Under the pieces are notes generated by a model. It was not told the DNA's origin and made no database searches. It saw only the letters and a program-made list of their open reading frames with translations. Positions 53,104 through 62,186 of a stretch of DNA of 64,000 nt are shown one piece after another. Position 1 is the first letter of the stretch; the number at the start of each line of letters is the position of its first letter. The position numbers and the translations under genes were made by a program. The DNA comes from Halanaerobiales bacterium (GTDB lineage: Bacteria > Bacillota > Halanaerobiia > Halanaerobiales > Halanaerobiaceae). The stretch lies in assembly GCA_016278485.1 (NCBI GenBank), contig JADQBT010000020.1, forward strand, positions 25,184 through 89,183. Direction: 5' to 3'.

Positions 53104-53520
53104 TTAGGCTTCTTTTTTTTGAAAAATATACTTAATATCAATAAACACTGGTTTATCAATACCTTTACTACAGATATCACCTAATTGTCAAAGCTCAATT
53201 CCATGTTCAATTAAGGCCTCATCTGGATCAGGAATTGGATTTGTTACTCTTACATTAGTATTATTCCAATCTATTGATTAAACCCGCAACTTATTTCTAA
53301 GGTCAGGCACATTTTCTTTAAAAGTTAAACCCATAACAAGAACTGTAGATCCGTTGCTCTTTTTATTGAAGGCACTCTATATACTCCAGCCTTAATTATC
53401 ACTTCATATACCTGGGCAATAATATCTAGACTTTCTTCATCCATACTTAAACAAATTTAACAATAGTCTCTACGGTATCTGCTTGATCAAAAGGGGTTGG
53501 CTGTTGGTGCCGGATGGATA
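53104..53520 (-). pseudogene. Decayed UDP-HexNAc dehydrogenase (TviB-like) 3' half
   Basis: Read on the minus strand in shifting frames, this stretch gives NPFDQADTVETIVKFV, SMDEESLDIIAQVYEVII, KAGVYR, then, after a gap, pieces of the FKENVPDLRN-like C-terminal block, and at the end DKPVFIDIKYIFQKKEA. Each piece matches in order the intact gene at 44.7-46.1 kb (NPGDKVHRLNTIVKVVSG, MDQESLDEIAAVYEMVV, VLMDVKGIFDKKEA). At least three frameshifts or stops and the loss of the 5' half make it non-functional. It marks an older dehydrogenase gene in the operon. Confidence 0.78.
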
Positions 53521-53604
53521 TAATTAAAAAGCTAATAATTCAGAAAAAGTAATAGGTTAAAACTTTAAAAGAATTAAATTTTGTGTATAAAGTAAGAACT
53601 CCTA

Positions 53605-53715
53605 TTAATAAACACTATCTAATGCTATTAAAGCACCATTCTTACTTTCTGCAAATTTTAGCCACTGATTTGTGTGGTTATATGCTTTTTCTAATTCATC
53701 AATGAGTTTATTCAT
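53605..53715 (-). pseudogene. 36-codon N-terminal stub, Pycsar-effector TM-like
   Basis: A short frame with a good ribosome binding site (AGGTG) starts MNKLIDELEKAYNHTNQWLK and continues FAESKNGALIALDSVY before a stop. The pattern of an amphipathic helix with NxWLxFAExKNGALIAL is what precedes the first membrane helix in PycTM-type effectors of Pycsar systems. The rest of such a gene is missing. I take it as a stub left by deletion, carried inside the polysaccharide operon. Confidence 0.45.
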
Positions 53716-53726
53716 AGTTACACCTT

Positions 53727-55175
53727 TTATTTTACTGCATTTTTCAATCTCTTTATCTGCTCAAAATATTCTTTACCATCAACAATTAAAAAGACTGCTG
53801 TATAGGCAATTACTCCTGTAATCACATTAATTGCTAATTGAATTGGCATTTGATTAACCTTTGGGGATACAAGATAAGTTTTTGTTAAGTAGATAATTAA
53901 AATCATAAATATAGTATAGAAAAATGGTTTTTTAATAAAATTAGCTAATTCTTTTAAAGACATATTAATCAGATTTCCTGTTATATAAAAACTAATCCAA
54001 AAAGCATAAAAACTAAAAATTGCAACTCCTGCTGCAACTCCAACAATTCCCCAATTCATACCAATAATCATTGCTATAGCTAAGTTACTAACAGCAAATA
54101 AATTCCATTTAAAAGAAATATCTGATCTACCTTGAGAAAATAATATTATTCCAACAGTAGTCCCAAGTGACTGAAGAGCACCAGTTACACTTAGAATTTG
54201 AATCAATATAATTACGGGGATCCAGTTCTCACCGTAAATACTCAAAATAAATTCCGGTGCAACAATAAATAATCCTCCCATCATCGGAAAAGTTAAGAGA
54301 GAAATTAATTGGAGAACTTTAAGATAGTACTTTTTTATTGATTTTTGATTATTTTTAATTTGAGAAAATGCAGGTAAAAAAGTGTTACTAATTATACCAC
54401 CAATTTTCTGCACTGGGATCAACATCAACTTATAAGCTAATGTATAATAACCTAACGCTTCAGATCCTAAAAATCTTCCAATAATTAAATAATCCAAATT
54501 TCTATTAAAATAATTTAAAAAGCTACTCCCAAAAGCATAAATTCCAAAATTTAACAAATCTTTAATTTCTCTGAAGTTAAAGTTAAAATCCGGTAACCAC
54601 CTTTGGAAAGATATTATTAATATAGTTATAATTATGTTCTTACTTATATATCCAATAACTAATGCTTTAACACCAAAACCGTTAAATGCTAACATAATTG
54701 TTATTAATCCATAGATAATTGTAGAAATAATATTTATATTAAACAATTTTTTAAATTCCATTTCTTTTTTCAATAGACTTTGTTGTATAAACGAGAATGA
54801 TACAATAGTAAAAACAATCGATATTAATCGTAATAATGGCGCTAAATCATTTTGATTAAAAAATAAAGCAACTAAATCCGCACTTAAAAAAACAACCACT
54901 GTCATTATTATTCCAATAAGCATATTAAACCAAAACAAAGAGGAAAGTCTTTTTTGGTTTAAATTTTCTCCTTGAATAATTGCAGGTGCTAAACCAAATT
55001 GATTCATCATATTAATTAAAGCTATTGTTGTTTGTATCATCCCCATGACCCCGAAAGCATTTGGAGATAATAATCTTGCTAAAATAGCTGTTATTATAAA
55101 ATTTAACCCTGTTAGAGAAACACTGGATAAACTGTTCCAGATCCCTCCCCAAAAAGTTTTCTTTTTCAATGACAT
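53727..55175 (-). CDS. Wzx-type polysaccharide flippase (MOP superfamily)
   Basis: This 482-aa inner-membrane protein has 12 or more helices. It starts MSLKKKTFWGGIWNSLSSVS, with ILARLLSPNAFGVMGMIQT and YLIIGRFLGSEALGYYTLAYK, the conserved blocks of the WzxC/RfbX-like branch. It flips undecaprenyl-linked repeat units to the outer face for Wzy. The ATG follows GGAGATAA. It lies between the GT56 gene and the two gene fragments, and should be cotranscribed with the operon. Confidence 0.92.
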   Translation of the reverse strand: MSLKKKTFWGGIWNSLSSVSLTGLNFIITAILARLLSPNAFGVMGMIQTTIALINMMNQFGLAPAIIQGENLNQKRLSSLFWFNMLIGIIMTVVVFLSADLVALFFNQNDLAPLLRLISIVFTIVSFSFIQQSLLKKEMEFKKLFNINIISTIIYGLITIMLAFNGFGVKALVIGYISKNIIITILIISFQRWLPDFNFNFREIKDLLNFGIYAFGSSFLNYFNRNLDYLIIGRFLGSEALGYYTLAYKLMLIPVQKIGGIISNTFLPAFSQIKNNQKSIKKYYLKVLQLISLLTFPMMGGLFIVAPEFILSIYGENWIPVIILIQILSVTGALQSLGTTVGIILFSQGRSDISFKWNLFAVSNLAIAMIIGMNWGIVGVAAGVAIFSFYAFWISFYITGNLINMSLKELANFIKKPFFYTIFMILIIYLTKTYLVSPKVNQMPIQLAINVITGVIAYTAVFLIVDGKEYFEQIKRLKNAVK

Positions 55176-55261
55176 ATTTATCTCCTATTATCTTAGAATA
55201 AAATTCATAACCTAGTCTTTCATTTTCATTAGATAGTATTTTGCTTTATCTAATGTTTTAA

Positions 55262-56353
55262 TTAAATTTTCTTCTCTAGAATTTCATTCCATAATTCAAT
55301 CCTATATTCATCAGACATTATTTTTTTAATTATATTTATATTTTCCTCTTTAATATTAGTAGAATAATAAGTTAATTCTTCAAAACTAATGTCATTTATA
55401 TTTAATGTATCATAAACTTTTGCGCCTATATTATTAAAATAGTCCCAACTTGAAATATCACTTCTTAAATAAACCTTTTTTCCTAACCTCAATAGCTTTG
55501 TCATATTACCAAGACCTTGCTGTCTTTTATGATTGAAAATAGCAACTTCAACTTGATTTAATACTTTTAAATATTCTTTTAGCTCATAAAAATCAGTTAT
55601 AGGCTTGAATTTATCTCCAAAATTAACATTACCAAAAGTTATTATTCTTTCTTTATGTCTTTCATCACCGTAAGATAATGGTACAACAATTTTTATATCT
55701 TTTTCTTTATAAGGAAGTAACATTTTTAATATATCAATATGATTGTTACTTGAATCAGCAGAATTACCAACTTGAATAAAAGTTGTTTTACTATTATTTT
55801 TACTAGCTTGACTTACTAATTTATCATAATAAGACGGTTCTGCAAAAACGTTATAAGTTATGGCATAATTATAATCAGCTTCTGTTTTATAAACTTTTTT
55901 AGCAACTTTATAATCTCCAGGAATAAAAGAAGTTATTTCATTAAAATTTTTAATTACTGCTTTTCTGCAAAATTCATTAATTTTTTTCTTCCAATTATCC
56001 TTTGGTTTTTGAAAGAAATATAAATCTCCCCCCCAGATTATCCAATTTGATTTTTTTAATAACCATGGTTGTAAATATAATAATTTAATAAGGTCTCCAT
56101 TAAATAGACCATGAAAATGTAATCTTTCAGCTTTATATATAAACTTATGATAAAATAATAGCGTTTTTAAATTTCTCAAAGCTTCGATTCTATAAACTAA
56201 ATCATTTTCTAAAGTAGAAATTTCATGTTCACTTCTATTTAGTTTTCCAATAACAATAAACCGATGTTCATCTGGTTTAAAATTATTTAAAATGAACTTT
56301 ATAAAATCATCTGTAAATTTATCATTATGAATAACATGTAGATGTTTAATCAA
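55262..56353 (-). CDS. GT56 fucosaminyltransferase-like protein (WecF/RffT type)
   Basis: This 363-aa protein starts IKHLHVIHNDKFTDDFIKF and has HFHGLFNGDLIKLLYL, WIIWGGDLYFF and FIQVGNSADSSNNHIDIL, matching the 4-alpha-L-fucosyltransferase family 56. WecF transfers Fuc4NAc from dTDP-Fuc4NAc to a lipid-linked acceptor in enterobacterial common antigen. The dTDP-sugar genes directly upstream make this assignment coherent. The start is TTG at 56353 with AGGAG nine bases before it, an unusual but well-placed start. Confidence 0.87.
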   Translation of the reverse strand: MIKHLHVIHNDKFTDDFIKFILNNFKPDEHRFIVIGKLNRSEHEISTLENDLVYRIEALRNLKTLLFYHKFIYKAERLHFHGLFNGDLIKLLYLQPWLLKKSNWIIWGGDLYFFQKPKDNWKKKINEFCRKAVIKNFNEITSFIPGDYKVAKKVYKTEADYNYAITYNVFAEPSYYDKLVSQASKNNSKTTFIQVGNSADSSNNHIDILKMLLPYKEKDIKIVVPLSYGDERHKERIITFGNVNFGDKFKPITDFYELKEYLKVLNQVEVAIFNHKRQQGLGNMTKLLRLGKKVYLRSDISSWDYFNNIGAKVYDTLNINDISFEELTYYSTNIKEENINIIKKIMSDEYRIELWNEILEKKI

Positions 56354-56366
56354 TTATTATTTCTCC

Positions 56367-57488
56367 TCATAAACTTCTAATAATTTTTGATATTTTTTTT
56401 ACTTCAATTTTGCCTAAATCACCATAAAATGGTAAAGACAAAACTTCATTAACAACTCGATTAGCAACTGCTAGTTTTCTTTTTTTTGAAGATTTTAAAT
56501 CACTATAACAAGGGTAATTGCTACATAAAGGATAAAAATATTTTCTGGAAAAAACATTGTACTCTTTAAGTTTCTCATAAACTTCATCTCGAGATAAGCC
56601 GAAATTTTCTTTATTTATTCTGATCACTAAATACTGCTGACTACTTTTAACTTTTTCGTTCTCCGGAATAAAAGTTATTCCATCAATATAATCTAATTCA
56701 TTATAATAGACATCTTTAATTATTTTACGCTTTTTTCTCTCTTTTTCAACCTCTTTTAGAACCTCTAACCCCATTGCAGCCTGGAACTCATTCATTTTAC
56801 CGTTAGTTCCTACTTCAACTACTTCTTCTTTGCTTTTAATACCAAAGTTCTTTAATCTTTCAATTTTTTCTTTTAATTTTATATTATTACAAACTAAAGC
56901 TCCTCCTTCTATGGTATTAAATAATTTAGTGGCATGAAAACTATACATTGTCATGTCACCATAATTGCCTATAGAAGTACCGTCAATTTCCGTACCAAAA
57001 GCATGAGCCCCATCATAAATCACCTTTAAATCATGCTTTTCTGCAATTTTTTCAATTTTTTCTACATCACAAGGGGTACCAAAAACATGCACCGCTAAAA
57101 TAGCAGAAGTTTCTTCAGTAATTAAATCTTCTATTTTATTAGCATCAATATTTAAAGTTTCTGAATCAATATCACAAAAAACTGGTTTTAAACCATTCCA
57201 ACTAATAGCATGAGGAGTAGCTGCAAAAGTAAAAGGAGTTGTAATTACTTCACCTTTTAAATCTAAAGCTTTTAATGCAATTTGTAAAGCTATAGTGCCA
57301 TTGTTAATTAAAGATAAATTATTAACTTTAAGATAGTTTTGTAATTTCTTTTCTAATATTTGATGTTGCTGACCATTATTAGTTATCCATTGAGATTTCC
57401 AAACATCTTCAATTCTGTTCGTAAAATTTTCCAAAGGCGGTAATAATGGTCTTGTAACATATATAGGTTTCTCAAAATTTTCAATCAT
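56367..57488 (-). CDS. DegT/DnrJ/EryC1 sugar aminotransferase
   Basis: This PLP-dependent enzyme of about 373 aa has VTRPLLPPLENF at the N-terminus, NNGTIALQIALKAL for cofactor phosphate, YDGAHAFGTEIDG, and the Schiff-base Lys in YSFHATKLFNTIEGGAL (about residue 185). It should aminate dTDP-4-keto-6-deoxyglucose at C4, giving dTDP-Fuc4N or dTDP-Qui4N. The ATG at 57488 (GGAAGTG) is preferred to a TTG at 57536 that overlaps the acetyltransferase gene. The GT56 gene downstream favours the galacto (Fuc4N) product, the WecE reaction. Confidence 0.88.
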   Translation of the reverse strand: MIENFEKPIYVTRPLLPPLENFTNRIEDVWKSQWITNNGQQHQILEKKLQNYLKVNNLSLINNGTIALQIALKALDLKGEVITTPFTFAATPHAISWNGLKPVFCDIDSETLNIDANKIEDLITEETSAILAVHVFGTPCDVEKIEKIAEKHDLKVIYDGAHAFGTEIDGTSIGNYGDMTMYSFHATKLFNTIEGGALVCNNIKLKEKIERLKNFGIKSKEEVVEVGTNGKMNEFQAAMGLEVLKEVEKERKKRKIIKDVYYNELDYIDGITFIPENEKVKSSQQYLVIRINKENFGLSRDEVYEKLKEYNVFSRKYFYPLCSNYPCYSDLKSSKKRKLAVANRVVNEVLSLPFYGDLGKIEVKKISKIIRSL

Positions 57489-57532
57489 ATGTTTACACTT
57501 CCTTTTAAAAACTATTGCTTCCAATAATTTTT

Positions 57533-58186
57533 TCAATTAAATTTATTATCTTTAATTTTTTCCGCTGGCATTCCAACAGCTATAGCATTTTGAGGTATAT
57601 CTTTGGTAACTACTGCACCCGCTCCAACAATAGTTTCTTTACCTACTTTTATTTCTTCAATTAAAGAACTCCCCGTTCCAATCATTACACTCTCTTCAAT
57701 ATCAACATTACCAGATATATTAACTCCTGGTAATATAGTACTATATTTTTCTATAATAGCATCATGGCCTATAGTACAATCCAAATTTACAATCACATGT
57801 TTTCCAATTTTAATATTAGTTGTCAAAATCGAACCTTCACATATTATTGTTCCTTCATCAATAGTATTTGTATTATGAATATTAATTGATGGATGTATTA
57901 AAATTGGAAATTCTATATTACTATATTTTTTTAATTTATTGTTTATAATCTTTTTTGATTTAGGACTACCTACAGCTAAAATAGCATTTATATTTTTTTC
58001 TCTTTCTTTAAACCATTCTATTCCACCCAAAACTTTATAACCGTTTATAATTTCACCTTTAATTTCTTTAGTATCATCTATAAACCCAAGTAATTTCCAT
58101 TGCTTTTTTCTAGTATTAATAGCTTCAATTAAATAAGCTACTTCTCTTCCAAATCCACCAGCACCATAAACAACAATATCTTTCAT
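57533..58186 (-). CDS. Left-handed beta-helix sugar N-acetyltransferase (PglD/NeuD type)
   Basis: This 217-aa protein has an N-terminal Rossmann-like domain (VVYGAGGFGREVAYLIEA). The C-terminal hexapeptide beta-helix has repeated units (IHNTNTIDEGTIICEGSIL, HVIVNLDCTIGHDAIIEKYS, ESVMIGTGSSLIEEIKVGK). The His in TIGHDAII is the likely catalytic base. It should acetylate the 4-amino group of the dTDP-sugar with acetyl-CoA, replacing WecD, which has a different fold. It is cotranscribed with rmlA and the aminotransferase. The ATG follows GGTGAAA. Confidence 0.88.
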   Translation of the reverse strand: MKDIVVYGAGGFGREVAYLIEAINTRKKQWKLLGFIDDTKEIKGEIINGYKVLGGIEWFKEREKNINAILAVGSPKSKKIINNKLKKYSNIEFPILIHPSINIHNTNTIDEGTIICEGSILTTNIKIGKHVIVNLDCTIGHDAIIEKYSTILPGVNISGNVDIEESVMIGTGSSLIEEIKVGKETIVGAGAVVTKDIPQNAIAVGMPAEKIKDNKFN

Positions 58187-58206
58187 ATTTTCACCACTTT
58201 TTCATT

Positions 58207-59064
58207 TTATAAATTTAATATATACTGACCATAATCATTTTTTCGTAATTCATCAGCAACATCTAACAATTGTTCATTATCTATCCAGCCATTCCTATAA
58301 GCAATTTCTTCTACACAGGCTATATAAAGTCCTTGTCTTTTTTGGACAGCCTCTACAAAATTAGCTGCATTTAAGAGACCATCATGAGTTCCTGTATCTA
58401 GCCAGGCTAAACCTCTACCTAAAATTTCTACATATAAATTATTATCCTCCATATATATTTTATTTAAGTCAGTTATTTCTAGCTCCCCACGTTGAGAAGG
58501 CTCTAACTTCTTAGCCTTCTCAACTACAGAATTATCATAAAAATATAAACCCGGTACAACATAATTTGATCTAGGCTTGTCTGGTTTTTCTTCAAGTGAA
58601 ACAACCTTTTGGTCCTCATCAAACTCAACTACTCCAAATTCCTCTGGATTATTAACATAATAACCAAATATGACTGCACCCTCATCCAAATTAGCACTTT
58701 TCCTTAAAACATTACTAAACCCCTGGCCAAAAAAAACATTATCACCTAAAATTAAAGAAACATTATCATCACCGATGAAATTTTCACCAACAATGAAAGC
58801 CTCTGCCAGACCATTTGGTTCATCCTGAACTTCATAGGAAAGATCTAAACCTAAATGACTGCCGTCACCAAGTAATTTTGTAAATAATGGAAGATCTCTT
58901 GCTGTAGAAATAATTAATATCTCTCTTATTCCTGCTAACATTAAAACAGAAAGAGGATAATAAATCATCGGTTTATCATATATTGGTAATATTTGTTTTG
59001 AAATTGATTTTGTAGCTGGATATAATCTTGTCCCCTTGCCTCCAGCTAAGATAATACCTTTCAA
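58207..59064 (-). CDS. rmlA: Glucose-1-phosphate thymidylyltransferase
   Basis: This 285-aa enzyme makes dTDP-glucose. The nucleotidyltransferase motif is [20 protein letters not shown] at the N-terminus, followed by [41 protein letters not shown] and [16 protein letters not shown], all standard for RmlA/RfbA. The start is TTG at 59064, with GGAGG eight bases upstream. It is 18 bases after rmlB. Its product feeds rmlB and then the aminotransferase. The genes for rhamnose (rmlC, rmlD) are absent here. Confidence 0.96.
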   Translation of the reverse strand: MKGIILAGGKGTRLYPATKSISKQILPIYDKPMIYYPLSVLMLAGIREILIISTARDLPLFTKLLGDGSHLGLDLSYEVQDEPNGLAEAFIVGENFIGDDNVSLILGDNVFFGQGFSNVLRKSANLDEGAVIFGYYVNNPEEFGVVEFDEDQKVVSLEEKPDKPRSNYVVPGLYFYDNSVVEKAKKLEPSQRGELEITDLNKIYMEDNNLYVEILGRGLAWLDTGTHDGLLNAANFVEAVQKRQGLYIACVEEIAYRNGWIDNEQLLDVADELRKNDYGQYILNL

Positions 59065-59082
59065 ATTAAATCCCTCCAGTTT

Positions 59083-60186
59083 TTATCTATCTAAATACAT
59101 TTCTTCATAGTAGTTTTTATAATCACCTGAAGTTATAAGCTTGAGCCAGTCTTGATTATCTAAATACCATTTTATAGTATCAACAATTCCATCCTCAAAC
59201 ATAATAGTCGGCTCCCAACCTACTTCTTTTTTGATTTTACTTGGATCAATAGCATATCTTTTATCATGACCTAACCTGTCTTTTACAAAAGTAATTAGAC
59301 TTTCATTTATATAGTCGTCTTTTGTGGCTGCCATCTCTTTATAAGCTTCATTCTCTTTTAATAAGTTATCTAATTCTTTAATTAAAGTTTTAACAATCTT
59401 AATATTGGTCTCTTCATTATGACCACCTATATTATATACTCCCCCCGCTTTACCTTTTTCTAATACCATATCTATTGCCCGACAGTGGTCTTTTACATAT
59501 AACCAATCTCTAACATTTAAGCCATCACCATAAACAGGTAATTCCTTTCCATTTAAAATGTTATTAATCATTAAAGGAATCAGTTTTTCTGGGAATTGAT
59601 ATGGACCATAATTATTAGAACATCTAGTAATTATGGTAGGTAAGTTATGAGTTTCATTATAGGCGCGAACTAACATATCTGCACTGGCTTTAGACGCAGA
59701 ATATGGACTGTTAGGCTGGATATTGCTTTCTTCAGTGAAGTATCCCCTTTTACCTAAAGAACCATATACCTCATCAGTTGAAACCTGAAGAAATCTTACA
59801 TCATTTCTATACTCTCTTTCACCAAGATCCCATTTATCTTTAGCTATGTTCAAAAGATTTTGCACACCTAAGACATTAGTTTTTAAAAAGACTTCAGCAT
59901 CTTCAATTGAACGGTCAACATGAGATTCCGCAGCAAAATTTACTATGTAGTTAATCTCCCATGTATCAAAAATATATTCAACCAGTTCCTGATTGTTAAT
60001 ATCTCCTTTGATAAATGTAAGTCTATCTGGATAGTTATTTAATTCTTCTTCTATGTTTGCTAAATTACCAGCATAAGTTAATTTGTCGAGACAAACAATT
60101 TTAATGTCTTGATGTTTATCTATTATGTATTTTATAAAGTTACTGCCAATAAAACCGGCTCCTCCGGTAACAAAATATGTTTTCAT
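59083..60186 (-). CDS. rmlB: dTDP-glucose 4,6-dehydratase
   Basis: This 367-aa SDR enzyme has VTGGAGFIGSNFIKYIIDK at the N-terminus, FAAESHVDRSIED, STDEVYGSLGKRGYFTEE with the Asp-Glu catalytic pair, PYSASKAS (Tyr/Lys) and RCSNNYGPYQFPEKLIPLM. It makes dTDP-4-keto-6-deoxyglucose. It is the first gene of the operon. The leader of about 100 bases upstream has TATAAT near 60213-60220 on the minus strand, but no good -35 box at standard distance. The ATG follows GGAGTGAG. Confidence 0.96.
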   Translation of the reverse strand: MKTYFVTGGAGFIGSNFIKYIIDKHQDIKIVCLDKLTYAGNLANIEEELNNYPDRLTFIKGDINNQELVEYIFDTWEINYIVNFAAESHVDRSIEDAEVFLKTNVLGVQNLLNIAKDKWDLGEREYRNDVRFLQVSTDEVYGSLGKRGYFTEESNIQPNSPYSASKASADMLVRAYNETHNLPTIITRCSNNYGPYQFPEKLIPLMINNILNGKELPVYGDGLNVRDWLYVKDHCRAIDMVLEKGKAGGVYNIGGHNEETNIKIVKTLIKELDNLLKENEAYKEMAATKDDYINESLITFVKDRLGHDKRYAIDPSKIKKEVGWEPTIMFEDGIVDTIKWYLDNQDWLKLITSGDYKNYYEEMYLDR

Positions 60187-60291
60187 TTTTTCTCACTCCG
60201 CAAGTTTATTAGTTATTATATAAATAAAAAACTGCCTCCTAATCAAAGAAAACAGTCCCATCTCTAGTCTATCAGTCTTTACACACAATAG

Positions 60292-60333
60292 TTTTTTATA
60301 TATAAACTTACCCATAAGCTCATATATAAAAAA
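60292..60333. repeat. Long AT-rich hairpin downstream of the recombinase
   Basis: TTTTTTATATATAAACTTA (60292-60310) and TAAGCTCATATATAAAAAA (60315-60333) are a 19-bp inverted repeat with two G:U-type differences and a CCCA loop. It could end the recombinase transcript or be a protein-binding site. Confidence 0.5.
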
Positions 60334-60385
60334 CCACCCACCTCAACACAGTGTCCATTATGTTGCAGAAATATACGATACTTAA

Positions 60386-60414
60386 TAGTTTGTTGTCTCA
60401 TAGTTTGCTGTCTC
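60386..60414. repeat. Direct repeat, possible recombination site
   Basis: TAGTTTGTTGTCTCA is followed at once by TAGTTTGCTGTCTCA, a 15-base tandem. The 12-mer TAGTTTGCTGTC of the second copy recurs in inverted orientation at 62016-62027, on the far side of the recombinase and coiled-coil genes. Confidence 0.5.
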
Positions 60415-60452
60415 AAATATTCTGTTTTCAATCTGCTATTAACGACTAGTAA

Positions 60453-60998
60453 TTATAAAGAAAAACCTTCAATAGAATCATCAATTATATCCTGAGTGAT
60501 TCCTATATAATCTAAAGTAATAGCTGGTGAAGAATGATTAAAAAGCTTCTGCAACAGTGCTACATCTTTATATTTCTTATAATGATGGTAACCAAAAGTC
60601 TTTCTTGTAGAATGACAAGCTATTCTAGCTAGTCCAGACTTCCTACCAGCTTGACTCAATATCCTATAAGCTTGAAATCTAGATAAAGGCTTATTCTTAC
60701 CAATTCTACTTTGAAATAAATATTCGCAATCTGCCATATCTTCAATATATGTGTTAAGTTCTTGACGCAAAATGGAGTTTATCAAAAACTGCTTGTTTTT
60801 AGATGTTTTTTGCTCTTTAATAATGATGTGCCTTTTATTTCTTACATTCTCAACCTTAAGGCTCAGCAAATCGCCTATTCTTAAACCTGTATTAATACCT
60901 AAAACAAAAAGCATATAATTTCTAAAACTCGTCTTAAGTAATATATTTTTTATTTCCCGAATTTTATTCTTGTCTCGAATTGGTTCAACCTTATTCAT
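60453..60998 (-). CDS. Minimal tyrosine recombinase
   Basis: This 181-aa protein consists of just the catalytic domain. The catalytic residues are Arg in TGLRIGDLLSLK (about residue 41), Lys in IIIKEQKTSK, HxxR in CHSTRKTFG (about 130), His in LFNHSSPA and the nucleophile Tyr in ITLDYIG (about 161). The usual N-terminal core-binding domain is absent, as in small XerC/D-like or invertase-type enzymes. The ATG follows GAGGAGATTATA. Nearby short inverted repeats could be its substrates. It lies directly upstream of the polysaccharide operon, so inversion or excision might affect surface-polymer expression. Confidence 0.87.
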   Translation of the reverse strand: MNKVEPIRDKNKIREIKNILLKTSFRNYMLFVLGINTGLRIGDLLSLKVENVRNKRHIIIKEQKTSKNKQFLINSILRQELNTYIEDMADCEYLFQSRIGKNKPLSRFQAYRILSQAGRKSGLARIACHSTRKTFGYHHYKKYKDVALLQKLFNHSSPAITLDYIGITQDIIDDSIEGFSL

Positions 60999-61238
60999 TA
61001 TAATCTCCTCTTAACTAAAGAAGTATAGATCAAATATAAATCTAATCTACATCAAATTAATGTATTAATATTATTATAACACTAATTAGAAGAAATTTTA
61101 AGTATTAATACCATAATTTTACTTAATTAGTCAAAATATTAATTGAGTAAGGATTATAATTAAAACAGAAATTTAATTTATTTTATATTTTATGTCATTT
61201 TCGGGATGGTAATTTAACATGTCAGCAAAGTTATCATT

Positions 61239-61829
61239 TTATTTTTCATTCAAATTAGTTTCCTCTGCTATGATGTTAATTTTATGCTTATGTTGTTTAA
61301 GACTAGTTTCAAGTTTATCAACTTTTTTCTTAGTTCCCTTGAGTTCAGCCACATCATGTGAAAGTTGTTCTAATTTAGCAGTATTTACATCAGTTTTATG
61401 TTCTAAAGCTCGTAACAATTTGGTGTTTTCACTAACCTGGCTTTTCAAAGCTGATACATCATCTTTCAAACCTGATACATCATCTTTCAAACCTGATACA
61501 TCGTCTTTCAAACTTGAAACATCGTCTTTCAAACTTGAAACATCATCCTTCAAACCTGAAACATCACTTTTCAAACTTGAAACATCATCCTTCAAACCTG
61601 AAACATCACTTTTCAAACCTGAAACATCACTTTTCAAACCTGAAACATCACTTTTCAAACTTGAAACATCATCCTTCAAACCTGAAACATCACTTTTCAA
61701 ACTTGATACATCGTTCTTCAAACCTGAAACATCATCTTTTAAACTTGATACATCACTTTTTACACCAGAAATCTCTTCTCTCACTATCTGACGCATTGCT
61801 TCTAAAAATTCTTTTTCCAAATTAAACAC
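61239..61829 (-). CDS. Heptad-repeat coiled-coil protein
   Basis: This 196-aa protein starts FNLEKEFLEAMRQIVREEIS, followed by about fifteen near-perfect heptads of the form (S/D/N)DVS(G/S)LK (residues about 25-129) and a less regular coiled-coil tail (ALEHKTDVNTAKLEQLSHDV). It should form a long rod-like oligomer. It resembles Bdr-like and phage-associated coiled-coil proteins, but has no assigned role. The start read here is GTG at 61829 with a poor ribosome binding site. An ATG at 61796 is an alternative. Open frames on the opposite strand are by-products of the repeat. Confidence 0.72.
   Translation of the reverse strand: MFNLEKEFLEAMRQIVREEISGVKSDVSSLKDDVSGLKNDVSSLKSDVSGLKDDVSSLKSDVSGLKSDVSGLKSDVSGLKDDVSSLKSDVSGLKDDVSSLKDDVSSLKDDVSGLKDDVSGLKDDVSALKSQVSENTKLLRALEHKTDVNTAKLEQLSHDVAELKGTKKKVDKLETSLKQHKHKINIIAEETNLNEK
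61443..61757 (-). repeat. Tandem 21-base repeats coding the heptads
   Basis: About fifteen 21-base units encode DVS(G/S)LK heptads. Units differ by few bases and fall into two or three subtypes. Such arrays expand and contract by slippage, so length variation between strains is expected. Confidence 0.85.
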
Positions 61830-62186
61830 CGCCTATATTTTTGCCTTAAATACAATCCAACTGCAGAGATTGTGACGACGGCTGTCATTTACATTATTTG
61901 TAAATAGTATTGAGCTTTTTCTCTTGTTTTATATATTACTTATTCTTTATCTTGTGTCAAAATCCTGCTGGAAAACTTATGAAATTAATAAAAAATAAGA
62001 CTTTCGATTCATTTCGACAGCAAACTACATAAAATGATATGAAAAGTTTGCTGATTACTGATATATCTTCGTTTTCACACTTATATGTTATCATTAATAA
62101 TTGGTAATATCAATACTGCTTAGCAAATTTTTCACAATTTATTAATACTTATAGTCTTTAGCCCTTTCTTGATTAAGTATTTGATT
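61830..62186. other. Intergenic region with a recurring half-hairpin and inverted 12-mer
   Basis: No gene is seen. AAAATCCTGCTGG near 61960 is half of the terminator hairpin used elsewhere in the window. GACAGCAAACTA at 62016-62027 is the inverse of the 12-mer at 60401-60412. A related AGTTTGCTG lies at about 62045. The rest is AT-rich and featureless to me. Confidence 0.5.

Noticed and set aside
61443..61757. Possible CRISPR array
   Set aside because: The unit is a 21-base tandem without spacers and encodes protein heptads. No cas genes are present.
61219..61825. Long plus-strand open frames over the coiled-coil gene
   Set aside because: They arise because the 21-base repeat is open in several frames. 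The minus-strand frame gives canonical DVSxLK heptads and continues outside the repeat.
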